From Candidatus Binatia bacterium (GTDB lineage: Bacteria > Desulfobacterota > Binatia > HRBIN30): DNA of 64,000 nt. The stretch is taken from positions 42,575 to 106,574 of the forward strand of contig JAKLJW010000014.1 in the NCBI GenBank assembly GCA_023150935.1. The letters run 5' to 3'. A model generated the notes under the pieces. That model was given only the letters and a program-made list of their open reading frames with translations. It was not told where the DNA came from and made no database searches. This document shows, one piece after another, positions 21,053 to 30,095 of the stretch. Position 1 is the first letter of the stretch; every line of letters begins with the position of its first letter. The position numbers were made by a program, and so were the translations under genes.

Positions 21053-21618
21053 GAGCGCACCTGCGTAAGAAATTCGTCGATCGACCGCTGCTGATCGACG
21101 GCGGTCCACCTGGCGCGGGTTTCGCCTTCGGCGACGGCGAGGGCGCGTCGAACCAGTTCCGCGCGCAGCACTTGCTGTGTCCGGCTGACTTCGTACGCGG
21201 CGGCTCGTTCCGCGTCGCGGCGGATGGCCTCGGCGGTCTTGTGCGCGGCAGCAAGAATGCGTTCGCGGTCGCGTTCGGCGTCGGCGATAGCCTGCCCGCG
21301 CATTTCGGCGGCGAGATGTTCGAGCTGAGTCAGCCGTTCGTGCCATTCCTGCCGCAGCCTTTCGGCAGCGGCTTTGGCCCGTTCGGCCTCTTCGAGGGCG
21401 GCCACTATCGTATCGCGCCGATCTCGCACCGCCCTGCGGATGCCGGGCATTACGAAACGGCCGAGGATCCACAGGAAGAGGACGAAGTTGATGGTGGGAA
21501 ACAACAGGTCGCCGAACGAGGCCTCATGACCGTTGTGATGAGCCTCTTCGCTGGCCAGGGCGACCGAAGTTAACGAGACGGCAGCAGGGAGGGCTGCGAG
21601 GATCGGGTTCAGAATCAT
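21049..21618 (-). CDS. atpF: ATP synthase F0 b subunit
   Basis: From the ATG at 21618 the product is 189 residues. It has a short signal-like N-terminus (about 1-23), one membrane helix (LLFPTINFVLFLWILGRFV, about 40-58), then a long charged coiled coil. It forms the peripheral stalk as a heterodimer with the b' protein encoded just upstream. The extra N-terminal hydrophobic leader is common in deltaproteobacterial b subunits. The start overlaps the b' stop (ATGA). Confidence 0.93.
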   Translation of the reverse strand: MILNPILAALPAAVSLTSVALASEEAHHNGHEASFGDLLFPTINFVLFLWILGRFVMPGIRRAVRDRRDTIVAALEEAERAKAAAERLRQEWHERLTQLEHLAAEMRGQAIADAERDRERILAAAHKTAEAIRRDAERAAAYEVSRTQQVLRAELVRRALAVAEGETRARWTAVDQQRSIDEFLTQVRS

Positions 21619-22049
21619 GCGAGAGATCTCCCGGCGATGCGTTCGACCATCCGCGTCGCCAGTTGCTGCACTTCGCCTTCCAGGGTCGGCCGGGCGGCAT
21701 CTGCCTGGCGGGCCAAATTGTCCCGCAGCATGGCCAGTTGGCGGGTTGCCTCCTCGCGCGCCGTTTCGAGCACGCGCTGCTCTTCTGCCGCGGTTGCGGT
21801 GCGCACGACGGCGGCATCGCGGGCCGCCTGTTGCCGGGCCTCCTGCATTCTGTGCTCGTACTCGGTGGCCGACACCTCGGTTGCCGAGCGCGTCTGTGCG
21901 GCTGCCGCCTTGGCCCCGGTTGTACGCGCTTCGCGGGCTTCCAGCAGTGCAACGAAGGGGTCGAAAAGCAGCTTCTTCAGACCGATCCACAGCACGAAGA
22001 ACAGGACGATCTGAATCAAGAACGTATGGTCAGGCGGAAAGGTCAGCAT
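21615..22049 (-). CDS. atpX: ATP synthase F0 b' subunit
   Basis: The 144-residue protein has an N-terminal membrane helix (FLIQIVLFFVLWIGLKKLLF, about 10-29) and a long Ala/Glu/Arg coiled coil, as in the shorter b' paralogue. Having both b and b' is known in cyanobacteria, alphaproteobacteria and many deltaproteobacteria. The b'-b-delta-alpha-gamma-beta-epsilon order without the a and c genes matches the deltaproteobacterial arrangement, where atpB and atpE are elsewhere. Confidence 0.93.
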   Translation of the reverse strand: MLTFPPDHTFLIQIVLFFVLWIGLKKLLFDPFVALLEAREARTTGAKAAAAQTRSATEVSATEYEHRMQEARQQAARDAAVVRTATAAEEQRVLETAREEATRQLAMLRDNLARQADAARPTLEGEVQQLATRMVERIAGRSLA

Positions 22050-22180
22050 CGTGCGCTCACTGCGTTCTGAACTGCAGTCGTTGTTCCGCTCGACCGCGGG
22101 CTCGCCCGGCGCGGTCTGGCGGGTTTAGGCGGGAGTCACTGAACGGACACCGGCCACGTCGACGGCCGCGGCACTACACC

Positions 22181-22717
22181 CTACTTGACGGCCTCCGATG
22201 GCACTCGAGCGGCTCCTGCCCCGGTCCGCTCGTCCGTTGGAAACAAAGCGACTTTGCTTCGATCGTTCTTCTCGGTCTTTTCCGTCTTCGTGTCCGCCAC
22301 GCCGCCCATGGAGCAATGGCCTTCGAACACGACTCCCTCGTGCACGACCAGGCTCGGTGTGGTGATGTTTCCCTCGAGGCGTCCGGGCGCGTGCAATTCG
22401 ATCCGTTTGCTGGCGACCAGATCGCCAATGACTTTCCCTTTGACAATTATACTCGCCGCGGCGATCCGAGCGCGGATCGCGGCGGTGTCACCAACGGTCA
22501 CGGTGCCTTGTGCGTCGATCTCGCCCTCGACGATGCCGTCGATGCGAACGCTGCCCTCGAACGACAGGCGCCCTTCGATGCGGCACCCTCTGGCCAGATA
22601 GGCTTGCGCGGCGTCGTCGCCGATGACGAGATCGTGTTTCGGCGCCGCGACGCTCACCGGCCCCGGCCGGAGGTCGCTTGTCCGCTGTGATTTGTCGTCC
22701 TTCCCAAAAAAGGCCAT
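22181..22717 (-). CDS. Bactofilin (polymer-forming cytoskeletal protein)
   Basis: From the ATG at 22717, with a GAGGAG ribosome site six bases before it, the product is 178 residues. A disordered N-terminus is followed by the right-handed beta-helix core (residues about 38-130: GRLSFEGSVRIDGIVEGEI, then KVIGDLVASKRIELHAPG), the DUF583/bactofilin repeat. The C-terminal tail is charged and disordered. Bactofilins self-assemble at the membrane. In Myxococcus a bactofilin next to parAB positions ParABS components, which fits this gene directly downstream of parB. Confidence 0.93.
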   Translation of the reverse strand: MAFFGKDDKSQRTSDLRPGPVSVAAPKHDLVIGDDAAQAYLARGCRIEGRLSFEGSVRIDGIVEGEIDAQGTVTVGDTAAIRARIAAASIIVKGKVIGDLVASKRIELHAPGRLEGNITTPSLVVHEGVVFEGHCSMGGVADTKTEKTEKNDRSKVALFPTDERTGAGAARVPSEAVK

Positions 22718-22780
22718 GGGCTTCTCCTCGCTTTGGAGGACTGAAGGCGGCAAGCCGTATACCAGTCACCCTCCGCCATG

Positions 22781-23647
22781 TCAAAAGCCCCCCCCACGCT
22801 CGCTCGCGATCAGTCGATCGATCAGACCGTTGAGTTGGTCGAGAGAGTAATACTCGATTTCGAGTCGTCCGGCCCCCTCGCGGCGCGGTGCAATGCGAAC
22901 CCGCGTGCCAAATGACTGGGTCAGGCGCTCCTCGGCCGCCTGTCGGTCGGGATCCACGGTTGCGGCCGGGCGCTGCCCCTGCTGCCTGGCGCGCTGCTCG
23001 GTCTGGCGCACGGTCAGTCGGCCGGTCACCACTTCGCGCGCTAGTGCAAGGCGGGCATCGTCGGAAGGCAGGCTCACGAGCGCCCGAGCGTGTCCCGCCG
23101 TCAGGGCACCGGTCTCGATCTGCACTTGAATCTCCGAAGGGAGTTGCAGCAGACGCAGGATATTGGCGACCGTGGACCGCTCCTTGCCGACCCGTGCCGC
23201 CACCGATTCCTGGGTCAGGCCGAACTCGTCGAGCAGCCGTCGGTAGGCGCGCGCTTCCTCCAGGGGATTGAGATCTTCGCGCTGGATGTTCTCGACCAGC
23301 GCCATTTCGAGGAGGTCGCGGTCGTCGGCGTCCCGGAACGTTACCGGTACCTCCGCAAGGCCGAGCCGTTGGGCCGCACGAAAACGTCGTTCTCCGGCAA
23401 TCAGTTCGTAGCCTCCGGGTACACGGCGCACGAGCAAGGGCTGAAGCAGGCCCTGCTGGCGGATCGATTCCGCCAGTTCCCGGATGCTATCCTCGGAAAA
23501 CGAGCGTCGCGGCTGCAACGGGTTAGGTTGAATGCCTTCCAGCGGTACCAGCGTCGGCGCCGCTGTCGGTTCGGTCATCGCCTGGGCCCCTGGAATCAGC
23601 GCGCCAAGCCCTCGCCCCAGCGCCTTGCGTTTCATCGCCATCTCCAT
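22781..23647 (-). CDS. parB: Chromosome partitioning protein ParB
   Basis: The product is 288 residues from the ATG at 23647, which overlaps the parA stop (TGATG). It has the N-terminal KRKALGRGLGALI peptide that contacts ParA, the CTP-binding region with GERRFRAAQ near 95-103, and a helix-turn-helix (LTQESVAARVGKERSTVAN). A C-terminal dimerisation domain ends the protein. ParB loads on parS and slides as a CTP clamp. Two parS-like sites lie close by at 24552 and 27588. Three in-frame ATGs (23647, 23641, 23635) could each serve as start. Confidence 0.96.
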   Translation of the reverse strand: MEMAMKRKALGRGLGALIPGAQAMTEPTAAPTLVPLEGIQPNPLQPRRSFSEDSIRELAESIRQQGLLQPLLVRRVPGGYELIAGERRFRAAQRLGLAEVPVTFRDADDRDLLEMALVENIQREDLNPLEEARAYRRLLDEFGLTQESVAARVGKERSTVANILRLLQLPSEIQVQIETGALTAGHARALVSLPSDDARLALAREVVTGRLTVRQTEQRARQQGQRPAATVDPDRQAAEERLTQSFGTRVRIAPRREGAGRLEIEYYSLDQLNGLIDRLIASERGGGF

Positions 23648-24483
23648 CAGCCACCCTCCACCGCCGCATCGGACTGCGACTCGCTCCCGGGCCCCGTTTC
23701 CGGGACCTCGTTTAACTCCATGCCATGTTCGGCCAGCATCTCCCTGGCCAGCATCTGATACGCTTGTGCCCCCCGCGAAGTCGGGTCGTATACCACCGTA
23801 GGCAGCCCATGACTTGGCGCCTCGCTCAGCCGCACATTGCGCGGGATGATGGTGTCGAACACGTCCTGCGGAAAGTATCGCCGCACTTCCTCGACCACCT
23901 GGTGGCAAAGCCCGTTGCGGGTATCGAACATTGTCAGCAGCAGACCCTCGATTTGCAGTGACGGGTTCAGGCGCTTGCGAATCAACTCCACCGTTTCAAG
24001 GATCGCGCTCAGACCCTCCAGCGCGTAGTATTCGCACTGCAACGGAATGAGAACCGCGTCTGCTGCGGTGAGTCCGTTCAAGGTGAGCAACCCCAGCGAG
24101 GGTGGGCAGTCCACGAGGATGAATTCGTACTGGTCACGCACTCCTCTGAGTGCATCGGCGAGTCGATGCTCGCGCGCCAGCATCGGCACCAACTCGATTT
24201 CCGCTCCGATCAAATCACGGCTCGCTGGAAGGACGGCCAAGCCGGCGACGGCGGAAGTGCGAATCGCGGCGGCTGCGGGCCGCTGTCCGATAATGACGTC
24301 GTAGGTACTGGGGTCGTTCTCGCCACGGCTAACGCCGACACCGCTGCTCGCACTCGCTTGCGGATCGAGATCGATCAGCAGGGTCGGGTGTCCCGCGAGG
24401 CCGAGACAGGCGGCGAGGTTAACCGCCGTGGTTGTCTTGCCGACTCCGCCCTTCTGGTTTGCCAAGCAGATGACGCGCCCCAC
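23647..24483 (-). CDS. parA: Chromosome partitioning ATPase ParA (Soj)
   Basis: The 278-residue protein has the deviant Walker A KGGVGKTT at 11-18, switch DLDPQASASSG near 40-50, and Walker B ILVDCPPSLGLLTLNGL near 118. It is short, without the N-terminal HTH of plasmid ParAs, so it is a chromosomal Soj type. It forms an operon with parB by stop-start overlap. Confidence 0.96.
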   Translation of the reverse strand: MGRVICLANQKGGVGKTTTAVNLAACLGLAGHPTLLIDLDPQASASSGVGVSRGENDPSTYDVIIGQRPAAAAIRTSAVAGLAVLPASRDLIGAEIELVPMLAREHRLADALRGVRDQYEFILVDCPPSLGLLTLNGLTAADAVLIPLQCEYYALEGLSAILETVELIRKRLNPSLQIEGLLLTMFDTRNGLCHQVVEEVRRYFPQDVFDTIIPRNVRLSEAPSHGLPTVVYDPTSRGAQAYQMLAREMLAEHGMELNEVPETGPGSESQSDAAVEGG

Positions 24484-24551
24484 CGCACATCCCTATCGCC
24501 ACAGTCAGTTGAAGTGAGGCTCGTGTACCACAGCGACGGGGCGGAGTGAAG

Positions 24552-24567
24552 TGTTTCACGTGAAACG
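24552..24567. promoter_or_regulatory. parS-like centromere site 1
   Basis: The 16 bases TGTTTCACGTGAAACG match the widely conserved parS palindrome TGTTTCACGTGAAACA at 15 of 16 positions. The site is just upstream of parA, the usual place for one. It is expected to load ParB. Confidence 0.9.
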
Positions 24568-24648
24568 GAGGAATGAGGTCCAAATTCACCAATCCCGGGA
24601 ACATCACATGGTGCGACGATTCCCGTGATCCCTGCACACCTCCGCTGG

Positions 24649-24710
24649 GAGGGCGAGGCTCCCGCCGAGTCGCGACAGTCTGACGACGGCTCGGCAGGAG
24701 CCTCGCCCTC
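24649..24710. repeat. Palindromic GAGGGCGAGGCTCC repeat element
   Basis: Arms GAGGGCGAGGCTCC (24649-24662) and GGAGCCTCGCCCTC (24697-24710) are exact complements. The complementarity extends inward with single mismatches (GCCGAG/CTCGGC). If read as protein it gives GEAPAEP-like peptides, as in short dispersed palindromic elements of large GC-rich genomes. It could form a cruciform or hairpin and may be a miniature mobile element. Confidence 0.7.
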
Positions 24711-24823
24711 AATGTCGTTAAGTGACATTGGCCTCGCCCTCCCCATCTAACTTTCTTCGCACGGTGTGCGCATCCGCGGAATTCGTAACTCAGGTCAGCC
24801 TCAATACCGATCTCGACCTCCAA

Positions 24824-24868
24824 CAAGACCTCAAGACCCCAAGACCCCAAGACCTCAAGACCTCAACG
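24824..24868. repeat. 9-base tandem repeat
   Basis: About five head-to-tail units of CAAGACC(C/T)C lie in the gene-free interval between parA and rsmG. The units vary only at the C/T position. Confidence 0.7.
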
Positions 24869-24923
24869 GGACCCCAAGCCAAGCCCCTCAACGACCGCAG
24901 AGTGCCCCCCTCAAGGAACCGGC

Positions 24924-25637
24924 TCACCGCCGCCGGTATACCAGCAACAGGTGCTCGGCACCGTTTGGCAAGCGATAGCGCAAGACCTCGCGCTCGCCGT
25001 ACCCCGAAGCGCCCCCCGTCGCGGCCTCGGCGATGCCCCGCGGGCCCTTCATTGCCACGGCCATGCCGCCCGCGACCAATAACGGCCGTACCATTTCCAG
25101 AAATGCGTCGAGTGGTCCGAATGCCCGGCTCACAATGATGTCGTACCTCCCGGCTTCTTGCCCGGTCAGAGTTTCGAGCCGTTCCTCCCGGACCTCCACG
25201 TTATCCATTCGTGCCTGACGGACGGCGTCACGCAAGAAGTTCGCCCGTTTGCGCCGTGATTCGATCAATACGACCCGCGCCGCCGGGCAAACGATGGCGA
25301 CCGGAATGCCCGGAAAGCCCGCCCCGCTGCCAACGTCGCCGACCCGCATGCCCGGCCGTACCAGACGCGCCACCGGCAGCGAATCCACAATGTGTTCGCG
25401 TGCGATTGCCTGCGCCGTATCCGCCGCCGTCAGCGACACCCTGGGCTGCCAGAGGAGCAACGCCTCGATGTATGCCCGAAACCGTTGCCGGTACTCCTCG
25501 GGAGTGTCCACTCCGGCATCACGCAACCCGGCCTCAACGTCACCGAGGGCCGCATCGATACCGGTCTGGTCGGACTGGTTGCCGACGGGAAAGCGTTGGG
25601 CCTTGGTTCGAGGTCGGTGTTTTTTCACTGCGGTCAA
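24924..25637 (-). CDS. rsmG: 16S rRNA (guanine-527-N7) methyltransferase RsmG
   Basis: The 237-residue protein has the GidB core: [23 protein letters not shown], then SAM motif [13 protein letters not shown] near 98-110 and the VEVREERLE / [11 protein letters not shown] blocks. It methylates G527 of 16S rRNA in the mnmG-rsmG-parAB neighbourhood typical of many bacteria. The called start is TTG at 25637, overlapping the mnmG stop. A GTG three codons later is equally possible. Confidence 0.93.
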   Translation of the reverse strand: MTAVKKHRPRTKAQRFPVGNQSDQTGIDAALGDVEAGLRDAGVDTPEEYRQRFRAYIEALLLWQPRVSLTAADTAQAIAREHIVDSLPVARLVRPGMRVGDVGSGAGFPGIPVAIVCPAARVVLIESRRKRANFLRDAVRQARMDNVEVREERLETLTGQEAGRYDIIVSRAFGPLDAFLEMVRPLLVAGGMAVAMKGPRGIAEAATGGASGYGEREVLRYRLPNGAEHLLLVYRRR

Positions 25638-27604
25638 GGTCGGGGGCCGGCCACGATCCCCGCAGACGGCGCCACGCCCCCGGCTGCCGACCCTTCACTC
25701 CGGCGCGTACGACGCTGGACATGTACAGCGAGCAACGATACCGCCGCCGGGGTTACGCCTGGGACACGCGCTGCCTGCCCCAGTGACAACGGTCGAACGG
25801 CGCTCAGCCGCTCCTGAACCTCGCGTGACAGCCCGGCCACCGCACCGTAGTCGAGGTCTGCAGGAAGGTGCGCCGCCTCCAGCCGTTTCACTCTTTCCAC
25901 CGCATGTTGCTGGCGTCGCACGTAGCCGGCGTACTTGACCGATACCTCGACTTGCGCCCTGACGTCGGCCGCCAGGTCCGATTGATCCTCGGCGACGGCG
26001 GCCAGCACATTCTCGTACGTCAGTTCCGGGCGGCGCAGCAACTGGCCAAGCGTCGTCGGGCTCGTCAGTGGGGCCGACCCCAGCTCGGTGAGGCGTCGGT
26101 TAAGAGCCACCGCCGGGTTGATCACGGTCGACTCGAGGCGGGCGATCTCGGTGCGGACGAGATCGTCTTTGCGGGCGACTCTGTCGATATCGCCCGGGGC
26201 CAGCGTGCGAACCCGGCGAGCAACGCCGGCCAGTCGGCGATCCGCATTGTCTTCTCTCAGCAGCAGGCGATACTCGGCCCTGGAGGTAAACATCCGATAC
26301 GGTTCCCCCCCGACGCCGCGGGTGACCAGATCGTCTATGAGCACCCCTATGTACGCTTCGTCGCGTCCGAGTACGATGGGTGCTTGATCCCGGCAGGCCA
26401 GCGCCGCATTGATGCCGGCAATGAGCCCCTGAGCGGCGGCCTCTTCGTAGCCTGTCGTGCCGTTGATCTGGCCCGCGTGGTACAGGCCTCGTACGGGCTT
26501 GGTTTCCAGAGATAGTTGCAAGTGCATCGGATCGACGTAATCGTACTCGATTGCGTACCCGGGCCGCATGATCACGGCCGCTTCGAGACCGGGAATCGAG
26601 CGGACCATGGCGATTTGCACGTCGAGCGGCAGGCTCGTCGATAGACCGTTCGGGTACACCTCGACGGTGTCGCGCCCCTCGGGCTCAAGGAAGATCTGGT
26701 GCCGTTCTTTGTCTGCAAAACGGACGATCTTGTCCTCTATCGACGGACAGTATCGCGGCCCACGGCCCTGAATTCGCCCGCTGAAGAGCGGCGACCGATC
26801 CAGCCCGCTACGGATTATTTCGTGCGTACCGGGAGTCGTGTAGGTGATGTGGCACGCCACCTGTGGCTGTGCGATCTTTGCCGTCCCGAAAGAGAACGGC
26901 ACGGGCGGATCGTCGCCCGGTTGAATCTGGAGCGAACTGTAGTCGATCGTACGCGTATCGAGCCGCGGGCAGGTGCCGGTCTTGAGCCGCCCGATTCGAA
27001 ACCCGAGTTGCATGAGCTGCTCGCTGAGCCCTGTAGACGCGAAATCTCCTGCGCGTCCCGCCGGCTGCGTGCGCTCACCGACGTGAATCAGCCCGTTAAG
27101 AAACGTTCCCGTCGTGAGAATCACCGTGCGTCCGGCGATCTCCTCGCCCATTTCGGTTCGTACTCCACGCACTGTCCCGGCCTCGATCAGCAGCGCCTCG
27201 ACGGCACCCTGATACAGAGTGAGATGCGCGGCGGTTTCCAGCCGGCGTTTCATCCGCTGCCGGTACGCGGCCTTGTCCGCCTGCGCGCGTGACGCTCTCA
27301 CGGCAGGACCCTTCTTCGTATTGAGCTGCCGGAACTGGATGCCGGTCTCGTCAATTGCGCGCGCCATATCGCCGCCAAGTGCGTCGATTTCACGCACCAG
27401 GTGCCCCTTGCCGATGCCGCCAATGGCCGGATTGCACGACATCTGGCCGACGTGATCGAGGTTTTGTGTGACCACAAGAGTAGCGCAACCCAGGCGAGAC
27501 GCGATCAGGCCGGCCTCGATCCCGGCGTGTCCCGCCCCGACCACAATCACGTCAAACGTACGAGAGAACGGACCCATTCGCTTTTCTTGTTTCACGTGGA
27601 ACAT
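25634..27604 (-). CDS. mnmG: tRNA uridine-5-carboxymethylaminomethyl modification enzyme MnmG (GidA)
   Basis: The 656-residue FAD enzyme carries GAGHAGIEA near 22-30, the [17 protein letters not shown] block, RASRAQADK, the [19 protein letters not shown] block near 375-393 and the C-terminal helical domain that contacts MnmE. With MnmE it adds the cmnm5 group to U34 of tRNAs. The ATG at 27604 lies on the edge of a parS-like site, so its first peptide (MFHVKQ) is simply parS read as protein. The ATG at 27577 ([14 protein letters not shown]) is at least as likely the real start. Confidence 0.95.
   Translation of the reverse strand: MFHVKQEKRMGPFSRTFDVIVVGAGHAGIEAGLIASRLGCATLVVTQNLDHVGQMSCNPAIGGIGKGHLVREIDALGGDMARAIDETGIQFRQLNTKKGPAVRASRAQADKAAYRQRMKRRLETAAHLTLYQGAVEALLIEAGTVRGVRTEMGEEIAGRTVILTTGTFLNGLIHVGERTQPAGRAGDFASTGLSEQLMQLGFRIGRLKTGTCPRLDTRTIDYSSLQIQPGDDPPVPFSFGTAKIAQPQVACHITYTTPGTHEIIRSGLDRSPLFSGRIQGRGPRYCPSIEDKIVRFADKERHQIFLEPEGRDTVEVYPNGLSTSLPLDVQIAMVRSIPGLEAAVIMRPGYAIEYDYVDPMHLQLSLETKPVRGLYHAGQINGTTGYEEAAAQGLIAGINAALACRDQAPIVLGRDEAYIGVLIDDLVTRGVGGEPYRMFTSRAEYRLLLREDNADRRLAGVARRVRTLAPGDIDRVARKDDLVRTEIARLESTVINPAVALNRRLTELGSAPLTSPTTLGQLLRRPELTYENVLAAVAEDQSDLAADVRAQVEVSVKYAGYVRRQQHAVERVKRLEAAHLPADLDYGAVAGLSREVQERLSAVRPLSLGQAARVPGVTPAAVSLLAVHVQRRTRRSEGSAAGGVAPSAGIVAGPRP
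27588..27603. promoter_or_regulatory. parS-like centromere site 2
   Basis: TGTTTCACGTGGAACA differs from the parS consensus at one position. It overlaps the proposed first codons of mnmG and lies just after mnmE. Together with the site at 24552 it gives two ParB loading sites within 3 kb around parAB. Confidence 0.88.
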
Positions 27605-27610
27605 CGCGCA

Positions 27611-28990
27611 TCATTTCCCGATGCAGAAACGGCTGAACACGTCATCGAGCACGTCTTCGGTGGTGACTACTCCGGTCACACCGCCGATATGATCGAGCGC
27701 GTCACGTACATCAATAGCGACAAGCTCGGCTGCGAACCCGTCGGACAGAGCCTGCCTTGCCAGCGCGAGCGACCGGCGTGCTTTTTCGAGGGCGTCGCGG
27801 TGGCGCACTGACGAGAGCACCGGTCCTTCACGATGCGCCTCCACATCCGAGAGGAGGCACGCACGTATGCGTTCGCGGAGCGTGTCTAGCCCTCGACCAG
27901 CCGTCGCGGACACCTGCACCACGCCAGCGCCGTTCTGAAGGCGGCCGATGTCGGCTGGTGCGAGGCGCAGGCCCAGATCGAGCTTGTTGAGGACCAGCAC
28001 CCGCGGCGAGGCTCCAGCGGCAGCCATGACCTCGATGTCGCGTTCGTCGATCGGCTGCGAGGCATCGACGACTGCGAGCAACAGGTCGGCAGTTTGCATC
28101 GCTGCCCTGGCGCGGGCGATGCCGAGGGCCTCGACGGTTTCGATCCCGTCTGGTCCGTGCAAACCTGCGGTGTCGACAAGTACGACGGGTAGGCCGTCGA
28201 GATCGACGCATTCCTCGATGGTGTCGCGGGTCGTTCCGGCGAGCGGGTTGACGATGGCGCGATCCACGCCCAGGAGCGCGTTGAGGAGGCTGGACTTCCC
28301 GACGTTAGGCTTGCCTATGATCGCCACGCGGGCGCCGTCCCGGATCGCCTTGCCATGGCGATAAGATTCGAGCAGATCGTCAAGCGTAGTCAGGCTTTTC
28401 TCGGCGGCGCGAGTCGCAGTGTCGGCGTCGACGCCGACGTCCTCGTCGCTGAAGTCGATCTGCACTTCCAGTAGTGCCAGCAGATGGGTCAGGCCGTCGC
28501 GCAACTTGTCGAGGTGTGCCGAAAGGTGTCCGGCAAGCTGCCTGACCGCCATGGCCGCGCCGGCTTCGGTTCGAGCGCTGACCAGATCGATCACCGCCTC
28601 GGCTTGCGTGAGGTCGATGCGGCCGTTCAGAAACGCTCGCCGGGTGAACTCGCCGGGGCTTGCTGGCCGCGCACCGAGTGCGAGGACGCTGGTTAATACT
28701 TGGCGCAGTACGACGGGGCTGCCGTGGCAGTGGAACTCGATCACATCTTCACCAGTGAAGCTGCGAGGTCCCCGCATGACGACGGCCAGCCCCTGATCGA
28801 TCAGGCGACCGTGCGGGTCGGTTACGGACCCGGCGTACAGGTGACGCGATCGCCAGGTGGTATCGGATGTGGCGCGGCGAAACAGAACCCCGGCTATCTG
28901 CAACGCCTGCGGGCCGCTGATCCGTACGATCCCGACGCCGCCGTGACCGGCCGGCGTCGCCACGGCGGCGATCGTATCGGTTTCGTACAT
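27611..28990 (-). CDS. mnmE: tRNA modification GTPase MnmE (TrmE)
   Basis: The 459-residue protein has a formyl-THF-binding N-domain starting DTIAAVATPAGHGGVGIVRISG. It has a central helical domain interrupted by a Ras-like G domain (G1 GKPNVGKS near 226-233, G2 GTTRD, G3 DTAG, G4 NKLD), and the C-terminal FSRFCIGK with the conserved Cys. It is complete, and ends seven bases before the mnmG start. Confidence 0.97.
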   Translation of the reverse strand: MYETDTIAAVATPAGHGGVGIVRISGPQALQIAGVLFRRATSDTTWRSRHLYAGSVTDPHGRLIDQGLAVVMRGPRSFTGEDVIEFHCHGSPVVLRQVLTSVLALGARPASPGEFTRRAFLNGRIDLTQAEAVIDLVSARTEAGAAMAVRQLAGHLSAHLDKLRDGLTHLLALLEVQIDFSDEDVGVDADTATRAAEKSLTTLDDLLESYRHGKAIRDGARVAIIGKPNVGKSSLLNALLGVDRAIVNPLAGTTRDTIEECVDLDGLPVVLVDTAGLHGPDGIETVEALGIARARAAMQTADLLLAVVDASQPIDERDIEVMAAAGASPRVLVLNKLDLGLRLAPADIGRLQNGAGVVQVSATAGRGLDTLRERIRACLLSDVEAHREGPVLSSVRHRDALEKARRSLALARQALSDGFAAELVAIDVRDALDHIGGVTGVVTTEDVLDDVFSRFCIGK

Positions 28991-28996
28991 CAGTGC

Positions 28997-29953
28997 TCAG
29001 GCATCGTCGGGCAATTCGTGCTTGGCCTCACGGGTGCCCCGGCCGGCCGCTCCCTCGGGAATGATCACCAGCTTACGGTAGAACCCTGTGCCGGAACTGC
29101 GAGTCGTCAGAGATCGATCGCCTTGCAACACGAGATGCACGATCCGGCGGTCACGCGGGCTCATCGGGTTCAAAGTGATTGGTTTTCGCTTCCTCTTCGC
29201 CTGCTGGGCCATGCGCCGCGCCAGGTCCTCGAGTGCGGCCCGACGGCGCTCCCGGTAATTCTCCGAGTCGATGACAATGTGCGCCGAGGCTCCCTCGTCG
29301 CGCGAGACAATGCGGTTGACGATGTACTCGAGGGCGTCGAGCATCTGGCCGCGACGACCGATGAGCACGCCGCTCGTATCCCCGGTCATTTGCAGCAGGA
29401 TGCGGTCGTCTTCACCCTTTGCCGTCACCTGCGCCTCGATGCCGATGCGTGCAACGATTTCTTGCAAGACTCGCGCGGCATGGGCCATGGCCGCGTCGTC
29501 GATCGCGATGGCGGTGGGTGTCGGATGTTCCGCGACGGTGGGGGGGGTCGCTGGTTCCGTCGCAAGTTCCGGCCGAGTCCGCTCAGGGGGCATCTTCCCC
29601 GGTTCGGGCGCGGGTTTCTGATCCGGTACTGCGGCGGTAGGCGCTGCCGGTGCCGGCGGCGCGACCGTCGCTGGCGGGGCCGGAGCCGGAGTGCTGGGCA
29701 CGGATCGAGGGATCTCTTGCGGTGCCGGTGGGGGTGGTGGCGGGGGTGCGGCCTGCCGTACCTCGCTGTCCTCGGTAATTGGCCGCCGCAGGGTCGCGCG
29801 TACCCGCGCCTTACGACCGCCGAACCCGAGAATGCCGCGTGTGGCGTTGCTGATGATTTCGATTTCGACGCGGTCGCGCGTTACCCCGAGCATCGCCAGG
29901 GCGGTGTCGATCGCCGCATCGATGGTGTCGCCTTCGGCTACAACGGCTTGCAT
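28997..29953 (-). CDS. jag: Jag/KhpB RNA-binding protein (SpoIIIJ-associated)
   Basis: The 318-residue protein has the Jag_N domain (residues 1-52: EGDTIDAAIDTALAMLGVT... GILGFGGRKARV), a Pro/Ala-rich linker (about 60-150), a KH domain (about 165-235) with the LIGRRGQMLDALEYIV loop, and an R3H domain (about 240-300). Jag binds RNA and is encoded beside yidC in most bacteria. The long disordered linker is larger than in Firmicutes but common in deltaproteobacteria. Confidence 0.95.
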   Translation of the reverse strand: MQAVVAEGDTIDAAIDTALAMLGVTRDRVEIEIISNATRGILGFGGRKARVRATLRRPITEDSEVRQAAPPPPPPPAPQEIPRSVPSTPAPAPPATVAPPAPAAPTAAVPDQKPAPEPGKMPPERTRPELATEPATPPTVAEHPTPTAIAIDDAAMAHAARVLQEIVARIGIEAQVTAKGEDDRILLQMTGDTSGVLIGRRGQMLDALEYIVNRIVSRDEGASAHIVIDSENYRERRRAALEDLARRMAQQAKRKRKPITLNPMSPRDRRIVHLVLQGDRSLTTRSSGTGFYRKLVIIPEGAAGRGTREAKHELPDDA

Positions 29954-30095
29954 ACGTACCCCCCATCCTACACGAACGATCGCGTGGCAAGGTTACCGCC
30001 GGCAGAGCCCGGACCCAGCGACGACGGCTGGCCGCCCGATCGGTCCGGGTTCGGATCGAGCGGCGCTCCAGACAGATCCTCGTACGACATATTCC

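Larger units (their letters stand above)
24484..24923. other. Gene-free interval with parS site, palindromic repeat and tandem repeat
   Basis: The 440 bases between parA and rsmG hold a parS-like site (24552-24567), a long inverted repeat (24649-24710), a small AATGTC/GACATT hairpin (24711-24729) and a 9-base tandem repeat (24824-24868). I see no gene. Confidence 0.6.

Noticed and set aside
22181..22753. Longer bactofilin start at 22753
   Set aside because: The ATG at 22717 has a strong GAGGAG site and begins the conserved part.
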